In this document: piece after piece, positions 12,701-20,777 of the stretch | How positions within the stretch are numbered: the stretch's first letter is position 1 | Layout of the letters: each line of letters opens with the position of its first letter | Assembly (NCBI RefSeq): GCF_000003815.2 | Contig: NC_049989.1 | Coordinates: 23,348,949-23,412,948, forward strand | From: Branchiostoma floridae | Lineage: Eukaryota > Chordata > Leptocardii > Amphioxiformes > Branchiostomatidae | Direction: 5' to 3' | DNA length: 64,000 nt | Position numbers and translations under genes: made by a program | Notes under the pieces: generated by a model | Seen by the model: the letters and a program-made list of their open reading frames with translations, nothing else | Database searches by the model: none | What the model was told of the DNA's origin: nothing

Positions 12701-12869
12701 CAGTAGTTTCCATCTTCTTATACTTCGCGATTTCATCCAGTACAAAATAAGAATACCACTGTACGCACACAATACAGGATGAGGGCGGCACTCTGGCCAT
12801 GATTAAGGACGAAGCAACCCAAACCTTCCTGCGTGCCCATCTGAGGAGCACCAGCGGCCATAGACAGAG
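658..12869 (+). CDS. Secreted CUB-EGF-discoidin-EGF-C-type lectin gene, left copy (multi-exon, partial)
   Basis: Gene-level entry; exons are listed separately. In order they encode CUB (3' half only), CUB, CUB, truncated EGF, F5/8 type C in three exons, EGF_CA and the N-terminal part of a C-type lectin domain. Intron phases chain without conflict: CUB 5' exon 1-in/2-out, CUB 3' exon 2/1, EGF 1/1, F5/8C 1/0, 0/0, 0/1, EGF 1/1, lectin 1/0, 0/2. The 5' end (signal peptide and first CUB half) lies before the window. The remaining lectin exon(s) would lie in or past the gap at 13608. By family such proteins are secreted or surface binding molecules (discoidin and lectin folds bind glycans or lipids, CUB binds protein). 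An immune role is inference. A near-identical inverted copy is at 42124-54029. Confidence 0.8.
1279..1501 (+). CDS. CUB domain 2, 5' half exon (left copy)
   Basis: The acceptor CTTCTCAG and donor AGAG/GTAATA delimit 223 bases, phase 1 in and 2 out. The translation begins DTPACGGLLSAPLGG and carries [30 protein letters not shown] and HIYNGGSD, all classic CUB motifs. Cysteines 1 and 2 are present; the third, normally before the D-x-L-x-I-Y-D strand, is absent. Confidence 0.85.
1661..1779 (+). CDS. CUB domain 2, 3' half exon (left copy)
   Basis: A 119-base exon after TGATATCCAG and before GTATTA, phase 2/1. It reads [20 protein letters not shown] then FTSDGS...PGFRFSYTATG. It completes the CUB begun at 1279-1501 and is almost the same as the exon at 658-776, which suggests recent duplication or conversion between neighbouring modules. 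Confidence 0.82.
2023..2192. mobile_element. MITE with TACTGTAAATGCA termini
   Basis: The element starts TACTGTAAATGCA and ends TGCATTTACAGTA, perfect terminal inverted repeats, with TA on each side as a likely target duplication. The interior is a foldback rich in phrases like TTCGCGG and CCGCGAA. The corresponding intron of the inverted copy (about 50.47-50.50 kb) lacks it, reading straight through GGGGTCTTTCCCG. Related degenerate copies lie near 4195-4350 and 47078-47265. Confidence 0.8.
2449..2674 (+). CDS. CUB domain 3, 5' half exon (left copy)
   Basis: Acceptor CTTCTCAG, donor GGAG/GTAATG, 226 bases, phase 1/2. The first ~48 residues nearly match CUB 2 ([20 protein letters not shown]...), but the last ~25 differ (ASVQIESRNDFLRIFDGDID), so similarity within the exon is mosaic. 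Cysteines 1 and 2 only. Confidence 0.83.
3322..3440 (+). CDS. CUB domain 3, 3' half exon (left copy)
   Basis: Acceptor GATTTCCAG and donor GCAG/GTAAGA enclose 119 bases, phase 2/1. It reads [20 protein letters not shown] then [20 protein letters not shown]. The intron before it (2675-3321) has an AT-rich stretch and a short CA-rich run near 3172-3218. Confidence 0.82.
4195..4350. mobile_element. Degenerate MITE related to the one at 2023
   Basis: The right end reads AACTTAAATGCATTTACAGTA and the interior has CGCGGTTTTTG and CCACCGCGAACATT, matching the interior of the element at 2023-2192. Its left terminus is lost. The inverted copy keeps an equivalent near 47078-47265. Confidence 0.55.
4382..4462 (+). 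CDS. Truncated EGF-like exon (left copy)
   Basis: The exon sits between CCGTACAG and GTAAAACA, 81 bases, symmetric phase 1/1. It reads [20 protein letters not shown] then ADSFTCTG. This is the first two thirds of a calcium-binding EGF: four cysteines are present, but the last two (the CxPGYxGxGxxC part, seen in the EGF at 10145) are missing. It may be skipped or may encode a shortened module. The inverted copy is truncated in the same way. Confidence 0.7.
4690..4822 (+). pseudogene. Degenerate F5/8 type C first-exon remnant
   Basis: The segment reads [20 protein letters not shown] in one frame, which aligns with SSFSGQKYQPSTARLDGAYG of the intact exon at 5568-5728. No good donor or intact N-terminal half is visible. 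The inverted copy holds the same relic near 46620-46740. It is most simply a decayed duplicate of the variable discoidin exon. Confidence 0.5.
5568..5728 (+). CDS. F5/8 type C (discoidin) domain, exon 1 (left copy)
   Basis: Acceptor TTTTCTCACAG, donor TTACAG/GTAGGT, 161 bases, phase 1/0. The start [20 protein letters not shown] is a textbook discoidin N-terminus with the first disulfide cysteine. The second part SSFSGQKYQPSTARLDGAYG to WLQ forms the membrane- or glycan-facing loops in this fold. That second part differs strongly from the inverted copy at 45773-45930, while the surrounding introns match closely. Confidence 0.88.
5870..5984 (+). pseudogene. Second F5/8 type C first-exon remnant with in-frame stop
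   Basis: Before a good donor (TTGCAG/GTAGTT) one frame reads NGNFGTRHAPWKSAHSAIGE then WLQ, matching the C-terminal half of discoidin exon 1. A TGA stop precedes it and no N-terminal half or acceptor is found, so it cannot be used as it stands. In the inverted copy nearly all of it is replaced by AT-rich sequence, leaving only the donor. Confidence 0.6.
6010..6661 (+). pseudogene. CR1-like retrotransposon reverse transcriptase C-terminal fragment
   Basis: The frame at 6183-6661 reads ...FVRPTLEYACQVWHPGLT..., then RACKIILGRSYSSYNSALQM, WLPPRRSEAHGRDLRN and ends LPYCVNLLDSY, the typical end of a CR1-type reverse transcriptase. Upstream (6050-6180) the motifs LNPTKCKV and a KWTAHV-like phrase lie in other frames, so it is frameshifted and 5' truncated. 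The inverted copy keeps only about 270 bases (45123-45390) and lacks everything from about 6315 to 7200. Confidence 0.8.
6803..7170 (+). mobile_element. tRNA-derived SINE, 5' part degenerate
   Basis: A tRNA-like head (GCGTGGCGCAATGGCAGTG, then GAGGTTCGGATCC) is followed by the body CCCTTGGGAAAGGCACTTTA, TACCTAGCTTCGGCTAGGGC and CACGTTAAAGAACCCG, shared with the copies at 10384, 11780, 41716 and 63272. The tRNA part is partly deleted, so it is not a working tRNA gene. Confidence 0.75.
7707..7850 (+). CDS. F5/8 type C (discoidin) domain, exon 2 (left copy)
   Basis: Acceptor TGTCTTTCAG and donor AGAAG/GTAACA delimit 144 bases, phase 0/0. It encodes [20 protein letters not shown] then [20 protein letters not shown], the standard middle of a discoidin fold. 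The exon in the inverted copy is one codon longer and reads GVSSGEYW in place of GVVGGVW. Confidence 0.9.
8635..8905 (+). mobile_element. Probable LINE 3' tail
   Basis: The stretch ends TTGTACCATGTACAATTGTC then GTGCAATAAAGTTCTTCTCT, a transcript-like 3' end with an AATAAA signal. A similar phrase recurs near 55848-55870. It lies in the intron between discoidin exons 2 and 3 and is shared with the inverted copy (about 43470-43740). Open frames across it are not supported as genes. Confidence 0.4.
9039..9177 (+). CDS. F5/8 type C (discoidin) domain, exon 3 (left copy)
   Basis: Acceptor TTACTTTCAG, donor AACA/GTAAGT, 139 bases, phase 0/1. It encodes [20 protein letters not shown], then [20 protein letters not shown] and EILGCN. 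The closing cysteine pairs with the first one in exon 1. The inverted copy (43191-43329) reads TWESYMS in place of TWQHYMS. Confidence 0.9.
9855..10073. mobile_element. MITE with ~45-bp inverted termini (TAACGCTAGTTCACC...)
   Basis: It begins TAACGCTAGTTCACCTTTAT and ends ATAAAGGTGAACTAGCGTTA. The inverted similarity continues inward (CCTATATCCGTTCTTT against AAAGAACGAATATAGG). Non-coding. The inverted gene copy holds the same element at 42321-42539, so insertion predates the split of the two copies. Confidence 0.8.
10145..10270 (+). CDS. Calcium-binding EGF domain exon (left copy)
   Basis: Acceptor GTATTTAG, donor TACGG/GTAAGG, 126 bases, symmetric phase 1/1. It encodes [20 protein letters not shown] then [20 protein letters not shown]. 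Six cysteines and the DEC calcium-site start are present. The C-x-D-x4-F-x-C pattern needed for Asp hydroxylation is present ([10 protein letters not shown]). Confidence 0.92.
10384..10887 (+). mobile_element. tRNA-derived SINE, near full length
   Basis: The head has an A-box-like GTGTAGCGCAGTAGCAG and a perfect B box GGTTCGAATCC. The body is CCCTTGGGAAAGGCACTTTA, then ACCTAGCTTCGGCTCGGGCC and CACGTTAAAGAACCCG. An A-rich run (AGTAAAAAAAAAAATC) near 10875 may be the 3' end. The first ~295 bases reappear inverted right after the gap at 41716. Confidence 0.8.
10888..11779. other. Intron-like stretch without recognised genes
   Basis: Between the EGF exon and the lectin exons I see no domain, TIR pair or tandem repeat here. 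Short open frames at 10871-11155 and 10996-11313 overlap on opposite strands and match nothing I recognise. Confidence 0.5.
11780..11912 (-). mobile_element. Degenerate SINE body (minus strand)
   Basis: The plus strand reads GGGTTCTTTAACGTCCATGC, TTTAACGTCCTATCCGAGAG, AAAGCTAGGTACT and TGTGAGGAAACTTGTGCCTT, the complement of the SINE body at 10384. The tRNA-like head is not recognisable. Confidence 0.6.
12292..12419 (+). CDS. C-type lectin domain, exon 1 (left copy)
   Basis: Acceptor TTTTTCACAG, phase 1 in. It encodes ACSALYPGLNPSHNFGVYQN, QCFWSGSFRTPRLNYMAAKQ and ACQ, the start of a C-type lectin fold (short-loop cysteine, Q-C-F-W, A-x2-AC). The exon ends CAG followed by GCAAGC, so the intron uses a GC-AG splice pair; this leaves phase 0, which matches the next exon. 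The inverted gene copy ends at a gap before this exon. Confidence 0.85.
12778..12869 (+). CDS. C-type lectin domain, exon 2 (left copy)
   Basis: Acceptor CACAATACAG, donor AGAG/GTAAGT, 92 bases, phase 0/2. It encodes DEGGTLAMIKDEATQTFLRA then HLRSTSGHRQR, matching the GGxLAxIKxxxxxxFL core of C-type lectins. The WIGLxD part and the sugar- and calcium-binding residues must lie further on, probably in the gap. Confidence 0.87.
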
Positions 12870-13339
12870 GTAAGTACGTTAAGGAACACACAAACTAGCA
12901 TAAAGATGCACGCTGATGGCAACTGGTATAATCATCTGTTTTCCACCTAACTCATCTTCAGTTTGGTGAAGTGAAAATTTGTGCAAATAAATGCACAGCT
13001 CCACTTAACATCGACTATCACCAGGTGTCATTATACCACCACCTAAAAAAACGTTAGTATAGAGGTCTTCCCAAGATTGTCTTGAACACCAAATGTTAAA
13101 TATCATTAATGTAATACACTTCAGATATATAGGTGTTGAAAACAATCTTGAGAAGGCCTCCATAACAACGTTTTTTGAGGTGGCGGTATAATGACACCTG
13201 ATGTAATAATGAGAATGTATGTTACTACTGAGCTGCACAATCACACATTTAAAGGCAGACAAAAACACCCACATGAAACAATACACACAAGCAAACACAC
13301 TCACTCATAAACAGTCATACATAAGTAACAGGCATAGGC

Positions 13340-13343
13340 ACAG

Positions 13344-13380
<37 letters not shown>

Positions 13381-13457
13381 ACACACACACACACACACAC
13401 TAACACACACACAAGCAAACACACTCACTCATGAACAGTCATACATAGGCACAGGCA

Positions 13458-13494
<37 letters not shown>

Positions 13495-13607
13495 TAACAC
13501 ACACACACAAACACACACACAAGCAAACACACTCACTCATAAACAGTCATACATAGGCACAGGCACACACATACACACACACAGTAACACACACACACAA
13601 ACACACA
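13340..13607. repeat. Interrupted CA microsatellite ending in gap
   Basis: Runs of CA are broken by near-identical blocks of CAAGCAAACACACTCACTCA plus (T/A)AACAGTCATACATAGGCAC, so a roughly 100-base unit repeats about three times before the N run. Confidence 0.85.
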
Positions 13608-13707
13608 NNNNNNNNNNNNNNNNNNNNNNNNNNNNNNNNNNNNNNNNNNNNNNNNNNNNNNNNNNNNNNNNNNNNNNNNNNNNNNNNNNNNNNNNNNNNN
13701 NNNNNNN
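13608..13707. other. Assembly gap (100 N)
   Basis: Exactly 100 N, the usual placeholder for unknown length. It follows a CA microsatellite and separates the lectin exons from the NLR-like gene, so lectin 3' exons and NLR 5' exons may be missing. Confidence 0.95.
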
Positions 13708-13824
13708 ATGGTGCCCCAACGATCCAATAGGAGGCGGGTGATGTGAGTAGTTAGTTGATCCTCTACAATATTACTAAATGCAATTTCTTTTTCTGTTAAA
13801 ACTCATGTCTATTTTGATATGTAG

Positions 13825-13920
13825 ATGCAGTGGAGTCTGGTCAGCTTTTTGCAGCATCAGCAACCTTTGAGACTGCAAAAGAGAAACGAAGTGAGGACAT
13901 GGATACAGACCGGCCTGGCG
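13825..13920 (+). CDS. NLR-like gene, linker exon A
   Basis: Acceptor GATATGTAG and donor GGCG/GTAAGT give 96 bases, phase 1/1. The translation AVESGQLFAASATFETAKEK then RSEDMDTDRPG is polar with no domain. The ATG at its first base is out of frame with the rest, so it is not the start codon. Confidence 0.6.
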
Positions 13921-16900
13921 GTAAGTCTTGCACTAGTACTAGTGGTGCTTCCAATGATGGGGGTTATTTACTGTCTGTATCATTGCAATTAGCCTACGGG
14001 CATGGATTTGCAAATAAATAAATAAATAAATATTGTATAACACAGGGGATATTAGAATCCAGGGGGATTCGGAATCCTCGTAGGAGAGAATGGAATTCTT
14101 CTGGAGTTCTACTGAAACGAACTCTTATCTATCGAGTAACTGACTTATAATGGTGCATGTAATTGTACCTAAGAGAGAGAGAGAGAATCAGTAAATGATC
14201 ATTTTTATATAGTTGAGATGAATACTACAGCCATAACAACACAGCCATAACAACATACTTTCCTTTTGACCTTAGGCGACGAAAGATCCAATGAAAGTTT
14301 ATCAGATGACACGGACAGTGAGTCATCAGCTCCAGGTGGTTTCCATCATGGTAATATGGCAGGAGGAGCGTTTTCTGTAGAACATGAGCGCCCATCTCTA
14401 GAGTCTGGTAAGTCGGAAATACTGGAGCTGTTGTCGACTCTTATCCATTCAATAAGTGTTTCATGGACATGATTGGAATCAAATTATCATTTTCATTCAA
14501 ATACAACACATTTTTTTCGAATGAAAGCCCATCTTTGTTGGTAGAATCCATGGTAGAATCCATACAATGAAACGCTGTGACTCTTCAGTCAGTCTCGTCG
14601 ACCTTTATCAGATGTCTGATTTACTGTGCTGACTTTCCGGAAACCTGAAGTGTGATGACGTCAGGAGTGAATCAAAGGTGGCAGGAAGACGGAATCTACC
14701 ATCGTCAGAATTCAGAAAGGGTTAATGACCCTGATGTAAACTGCTTTCTAAGATACTCCGATTAAAAAACAACCGTATAAGATAAGTTTTCGATAGGTTA
14801 TCTTACTCGTAAAATTTTATTTTCCTTTCTGTCAGGGTCACAAAGCATCACCTCCATGTATCCAACCGGTGAAGACGCCTTGGCCTGGAATGACTGTCTC
14901 CAGGACTTCTTCAAGACTGATGAGAACACGACAAGGATAATCCAGGAGAGCTGGCCAAGTAACCTACTAGTCAAGCACCTCATCAGGGACAGGTTTTTCC
15001 ACTCCTACCTATGTGAATACTGGAAACACTATAAATGCTTTCCCGACACTCTAGCAGCTTTTGTAGAATTTGTTACCAAAGTATGTGCAAAACACTTCTG
15101 CTTAGCAAAACTCAAAATTAGTGATTTTGAGTCTATCTATGAAAGTCACTGCCTCGTGTTGGGAAAGGCAGCTTACGAGAATGAAACAAAATATCAGCAA
15201 CATCTTGTTCATCACAATCAACTAGAATGGGATGATATTCGGCGATCTAGTTTTGGACTTTTACAGTCAGTATCTACGGGCAGCGTTAGCAGTGGTTCTT
15301 TCCAGTTTGTGCATGACTACATACGGCAATTTCTTATTGCAATGTGGATAGCACACATTTTTAAAACTAAGGCTGACCATGAGAAACAGTTCAGGGATTT
15401 CGTTAAAAAATCACACAGTCTTCAACTCAGCTGCTACTGTGTAGCCCACCTACTTGGCCAGTCCGACAGCCATACGAACCTGCTGATGCAATATGTAGAC
15501 TTACTAATTAAGGCAGACACTGAACAAGGGGAATTTGACCACTTATTGTACGCCGTTACTATAGCTGCGGAGTCAAAACAATTTGACATACTTACACCCA
15601 AAGTGAAATGCTTTTTCCCAGAGAAAACCCTTGATTTATCTTCTTCCCCAGAAATTTCCTTCCATGGACTCCACAGCCTGAAAAATGTCATATCCAAGAA
15701 ATCAATTATTACCAAGATACAGCTCCCAAACAACATAAAAAGTGAAGACTTGCAAAATATGTACCCATTCTGCAGACGCGGAAGTCCCCAAAGTATCAGT
15801 CATAACCATCAAATCCGTTGTTTAAGTTATCTGCTTTTATTCCCGACTGACACAACAGATGTCGATACACTAAACTTTAAGAGAACTGACAGTGTCTTAC
15901 AAGTTAAACATATTCAGAAGTACCTTTTGTGTAGCCCCTCGCTGCAAGCACTAAGCATTAAAAAGGAAGGAATCAATTCGAAGGCGTTTATAGAAATTGC
16001 CCAATATTTTCTATTTACCCCATCCCTCACCTCATTAGCAGTCCGATGCAATAGGATATGGACACAAGAAATGAAAACAAACGCAAGAAGATGCCTTGCA
16101 TCATGTAGGAACTTAAAGATTGTGAAACTTCCTTATTTCCTTGTGGTAGAAATGCCTTTCCAGCATTGCCTGGAGGAGATAGATCTCAGTCACAATTACC
16201 TTGGTCGTGAGGAAGTGCCAGGTTTGGCAGAAAGTCTCGGATTTTTTCAGGACCTGAAGAGGCTGGACCTGAGTTATAATAACTTGACTGGTAGCGGAGA
16301 CTTCTTACCGGCGTTACCCAAGTTGAGGGTAATAAACCTTAGCCATAATTCCCTCCGTGACAAGTCAGTTTCTAATTTGGCTGATGGTTTTCGTTCATGT
16401 CAGAACTTAAAGAAAATAAACCTTAGCCATAACAAGTTCTCTAAAAGGGGTCATCTCTTGAAATCCCTCCCCAACCTAGAGGAGATAGATCTAAGTCACA
16501 ACGCCTTACGTGGTGAGGCAGTACCTGGCATTACTGAAGGTCTTGGCTCGTGTCGGAACCTTATGAAGGTAAACCTTAGTCACAACGGGTTTCCTATCAA
16601 TGAAGGCTTCTTACCCTCTCTCCCAAAATTGGAAGAGATAGATCTCAGTCACAATGATATCATCGATGTGGAAGTGTCTCGTATTGCTAAAGGTCTTGAT
16701 TTATGCGAGAATTTGAAGACAGTCAATCTCACTAATAACAAGATCTCCAATAAGGGAGCATTGCTCTTGTTGCTACTAGAGCGATGTAAACAGTTACAAG
16801 TGGATATATCGGGAAACAACATAAGTGATGACATTGTGTCTCTCCTTGAAAAAAGAACAGACGCCAGCCAGGTTGTAAAATTGCATTTATCGGCAGAGAA

Positions 16901-18155
16901 CACTGAGGCGGGTGTTGTTCCTCTATCTGTTGCTACTGTCACACTCTTGCAAGAGTTCCTCCCACAGATGTCGAAATTAGAGGAGATAGATCTCAGTGGT
17001 GGCAGCATTGTTGATGCAGCATCGCCCTGTCTTGCTGAAGGTCTCGCTTCGTGTCAAAACCTGAAGAAGTTGAACCTTAGTCATAACGAATTGTCTTGCA
17101 GGGGAGACTTTTTACCTTCTCTTCCCAACTTGGAAGAGATAGATCTAAGTCATAATACCATCAATGATGAAGCTGTTCCTGGTCTTGCTAAAGGTCTTGG
17201 TTTATGTCCAAAATTGAACAAAGTCGATCTTTCGTTTAACAGATTATTGAATAAGGGAGCTTTGCTATTACTGTTACAACAAACATCTACCCAGTTGCTG
17301 AAGATAGAGATTGCAGGAAATGATGTAAGTGAGAAGTTAAGACATCTGTTGTTGAACAGACCCCGGAGCAGAACAGAGGTTAAAAAATTTGACCTCATGC
17401 ATACAGGTATTTTAGACAATGTCACCACATTTTCTGTTACTGAAGCCCTCATTTTACTACAGTTCCTCTCACAGCTTACCAACATGGAGGAGTTAGCACT
17501 TTGTGTCAGCTATCAGGAGGATAGAGGGTATGAACATATCAGCCAACTGAATGAAGATCCACATCCATTAAAGAAGCTTAGACTTAGCCTAAGGGGCTGG
17601 TCAGTAGGTACCGCGATGCTCTTAACGAAGATGTTTCAACAGTTTTCTTTGTTAGAAGAAGTAGATCTCAGTGGCAGTGACATTGGGGATGTGGCAGTGC
17701 ATGGTCTCACTGAAGCTCTTACCTCATGTCAAAACTTGAGAAAGGTTGATCTTAGTCATAACAGGCTAGTTGATGTTGGGGCACTGATTGAATCATTCTC
17801 CAAGCTTGCCAAACTGTCCAATGTATATATTGATACAAATGCCATCGATGACAACACCCTCCCCATTATAGCCGCGTGGTTAAATCATACCATTGCCATG
17901 AAGGAAATCAAGCTTCATTATAATAAGTTCAGTGCTGAAGGGGTTAGGGATTTTGTGGAAATTATCAAAGGTCGAGCTCAACGGCTTTTATCTGATGAAC
18001 TCCTGTATGACGGCACTCAAGGTGTGGAATCAGACGGGGAGAATGTATGGTGGGGAGAACAACAGTTGGAGAAGTTGAGGAGGGAGAGGGGGTTGATTGT
18101 TGTGAAAGTCGGGCAGCTGACTGTTCGGATTTCTCACGAAGGTAACCGATCGTAA
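13825..18155 (+). CDS. NLR-like leucine-rich-repeat protein without visible NACHT P-loop (multi-exon, 5' partial)
   Basis: Gene-level entry. Exons 13825-13920, 14276-14407 and 14836-18155 join in phase 1/1. The first two give a polar acidic linker. The large exon has a helical part resembling the end of a NACHT module: FPDTLAAFVEFV, then LGKAAYE, FGLLQSVS and FQFVHDYIRQFLIAMWIAH, like the winged helix and the FxFxHxxxQEFxAA motif of NLRs. About 600 residues of ribonuclease-inhibitor-type LRRs follow, with repeating LEEIDLSHN and LKKVNLSHN. No Walker A or B motif is seen in any visible exon. By family, NLRs are cytosolic sensors; ligand and partners are unknown here. It may be a truncated NLR or may have an N-terminal exon in the gap. 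Confidence 0.78.
14276..14407 (+). CDS. NLR-like gene, linker exon B
   Basis: Acceptor TTTTGACCTTAG, donor TCTG/GTAAGT, 132 bases, phase 1/1. It encodes GDERSNESLSDDTDSESSAP, then GGFHHGNMAGGAF and SVEHERPSLES, an acidic serine-rich linker that is likely disordered. Confidence 0.65.
14836..18155 (+). CDS. NLR-like gene, main exon: helical/winged-helix region plus LRR array
   Basis: Acceptor TTTCTGTCAG. The frame is open from 14836 to the TAA at 18153-18155, about 1100 codons; the first ATG is at 14856. Counting from that Met, residues 20-170 are the NLR-like helical segment (FGLLQ at 133-137, FQFVHDYIRQF at 149-159) and ~425-1050 are LRRs. Two LRR blocks are separated by segments starting like TDASQVVKLHLSAENTEAGV and RSRTEVKKFDLMHTGILDNV, so the array probably grew by duplicating a multi-repeat unit. 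A phase-1 donor GAAG/GTAACC at 18142 could cut off the last four codons. Confidence 0.85.
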
Positions 18156-20239
18156 CCTTATACCATGTCTTCCATCCCCCAGTATAACCATTTGACCTAT
18201 ACGGAGTTGTGTATCGGTGGGTATCTCTCCATATGCGCGTCTAGTCTTGCATAAAATGCGTTGCGTCTCGTGGCACCGTCACAACGTGATGATGTGCTAC
18301 CATGTAGCACTGATAGAACAAAATACTAACTTGAGCGCAGTGTCACATGCATTGTCTTTTTCTTAAAGCAAATGGAGAAGGTGATAGTTCAAAGAGCAGT
18401 TATGATAAGAGTTTTCAAAAAATTGAAATCAAAATTTCATTTTGGCGGAAAAATTGGAAAGAGGGGATGTCATCTCATTTTGTTTTTTCAACATAGGATT
18501 CTTGAATCTCCTTATGGTGAAAAAAATGAACCCTACTCTGTCCTTGTTTTCATCCGAGGTTGAACCCTTTTTGCTGAGTTTTATACCATTGCTATCACAT
18601 GCCAATGTAGTTAACCTGTTTTTCAAAGAGAATGTACCTACCATTAAAAAACATGAGAGGAATAACACCCTTATTAATCACTTTATCTATATAGTGGAGA
18701 AAGATAATTTGAATTCCTATAATTTAAAACGAAAACTCGTTCATGTTCGGAAGATAAGAATGGCTTCTGTCCTATCGGCATGTCAGCGGTATGGCATGAT
18801 TTGTTTATGTCCATATCTCCCAACGCTGAAGATATATTTGTCATTGAGAATGTTTCATCCGAGAAAGGCCACTCCATTTCTTCCCCTATACCGAAATATA
18901 TATCCACTGTTATGCAACTCGTAGAACCAATATGTTACTCACCACGTAAGACACAGAAATGGAACGTGCCCTGTACATTTATCAATGGAATAGCCTGTAT
19001 ACACGACATACCTGCATCTTATGTGCCTCTGTAAATTTTATAAATGCAAGCTATGCCAGTTCAACAGACTGAACAAATAGCACAGTCACATAAAACTTGT
19101 AAGAAAGCGAATGTTGTAAGTACTTACTAGTACATACCCCTTGCAAATATGTAAATCCAATGAATATGTAAAACTTGTAAATATGTAAATCATGTACAAA
19201 ATGTAACTATGTAAAAACTTGTAAAAATGTAAAACCTGCAAATATGTAAACCCTGTTTGTGTTTGTGTTAGGCACTCTAATAAGGACCTTGTATATTACA
19301 GCCTTTTCGAAACTAAACCTTCAAACCTGCCCATAAGCAAGAGTATGTTTACTCAATTTTACATAACTGAAGGTATACATATTGTCATTATTTTATTCGA
19401 TTTATTTAACGATATTCGAAAGTTAGTTATTCGTCAAAATTTACTCGTCCTTTTACGATATCAAAGTTGGGATGAGTCAGAGATGCTTCTACTGTGACGT
19501 GATTATAGCATGCGTCTGATGCATGATGTAAGTCAAAGTTAGTCAAACTGAATACCTTTGTGTGATGTAAAATGCTCTAATTCATATTCATCTCGTGATA
19601 AATATTATTTCTATCATCTTTAAGTTCTTTTCAATGATACTTCTGATCTGACCACTGAATTGCCCATAATTCCATATCAGTTACAACTATATAGTTACAA
19701 GATAGTAGATAATATGTAGCACGCAAAGGTTGTAAGTTGCATTTTGTGTTGTCTTATTCATAAACGTTGAAATAAATAGATATCGATTTCAAATGTGATA
19801 TTCTTAGCTTTGGTCCACAGGTTTTATACAACTGATGATGAGATTTCTTTTCAATTATATATCGATTTTTAAAAAAAGGGGGATTGTGAAGAAATGTTCG
19901 TATTGACATACTGGTTGGACAGTCAGAAAATTTGTTTAGCTTGCCTGTCAGAAAACCATAGCTTTTGTCCACAATGTGTTCAAACTATTCTGAGGGTGCA
20001 AAAGTCACCACTTTTCAAATTTTAGGTTACAAACGAATGGAGTTTAATGATTCTCTGAAACTATACACATCATTTCAAAACATTCAGTATTCAAACATTT
20101 GCTCAGAAAGAGTTGGCACCAAATAGTGGCCTTCAATGGAATCTTTTTTCTACTTTGATTGTAAGAATGTTTAAGATAGTCTGTAGAAAGCATTTTATTT
20201 CTGTTCCTTACATCTTGTACCTGTAGGTTTGTTTTTCAG
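18156..20239. other. 3' flank of the NLR-like gene, no recognised gene
   Basis: AT-rich sequence with several short overlapping frames (18372-19034) that have no domain. Between about 19090 and 19255 the phrase TGTAAA recurs many times, including one TGTAAATA, which resembles a PUF-protein site if transcribed in a 3' UTR. An AATAAA is at 19769-19775. I see no TIR pair. Confidence 0.5.
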
Positions 20240-20302
20240 CTCCTTCACCACTTGCAACAGTACAACACAATACATTGGGTATCATCACCATCAATGTTAA
20301 CA
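20240..20302 (+). CDS. Possible extra 3' exon of the NLR-like gene
   Basis: A 63-base segment has a strong acceptor (GTTTGTTTTTCAG) and a consensus donor (AACA/GTAAGT) and is open in phase 1/1. It encodes APSPLATVQHNTLGIITINV then NS. The phase fits the possible donor at 18142. It lies opposite the presumed 3' UTR of the Kelch gene. Expression is unproven. Confidence 0.35.
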
Positions 20303-20777
20303 GTAAGTCTACTTCATAAAGGAAAGTTAACAGCAACAGTTAGTAGTCAGTCATTAGAAATACCATGTAGCTTAACATCAACAACTAGATATAGTAAAAA
20401 CTATAATATACTACATTCTTGAACTAATTTAACTGTACCGGTAATATCCAACACAAAAATGGCACTCACCCAAATTTTCGACTAAACGGCACCAGTCTTT
20501 GTCAAGGAATCAACAAATGCACTGCTGCCATGCAGCGTTATGCAGCGACAAAGACTGACAAAGACTGATGCTGAAAATTTGGTTCAATTTTTGTGTGATA
20601 AACTTTCAAGTTATATGCTACATATTATAAAAAACTTGCTCCACTGGCGATGGAATGACTGTGACCAAATGTTATAGCCAGAACTCCAAGTTGAATTCAA
20701 ATCCATTTCTACCATCAGAAGTCCAATTCACAGTATGATATCTTCCAACAGAAGAGTCAGCTAACTAAAGAACCAGC

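Noticed and set aside
18442-19034. 160-codon and 84-codon frames after the NLR-like gene
   Set aside because: Overlapping frames in AT-rich sequence, no domain, no splice support; probably 3' UTR or intergenic.
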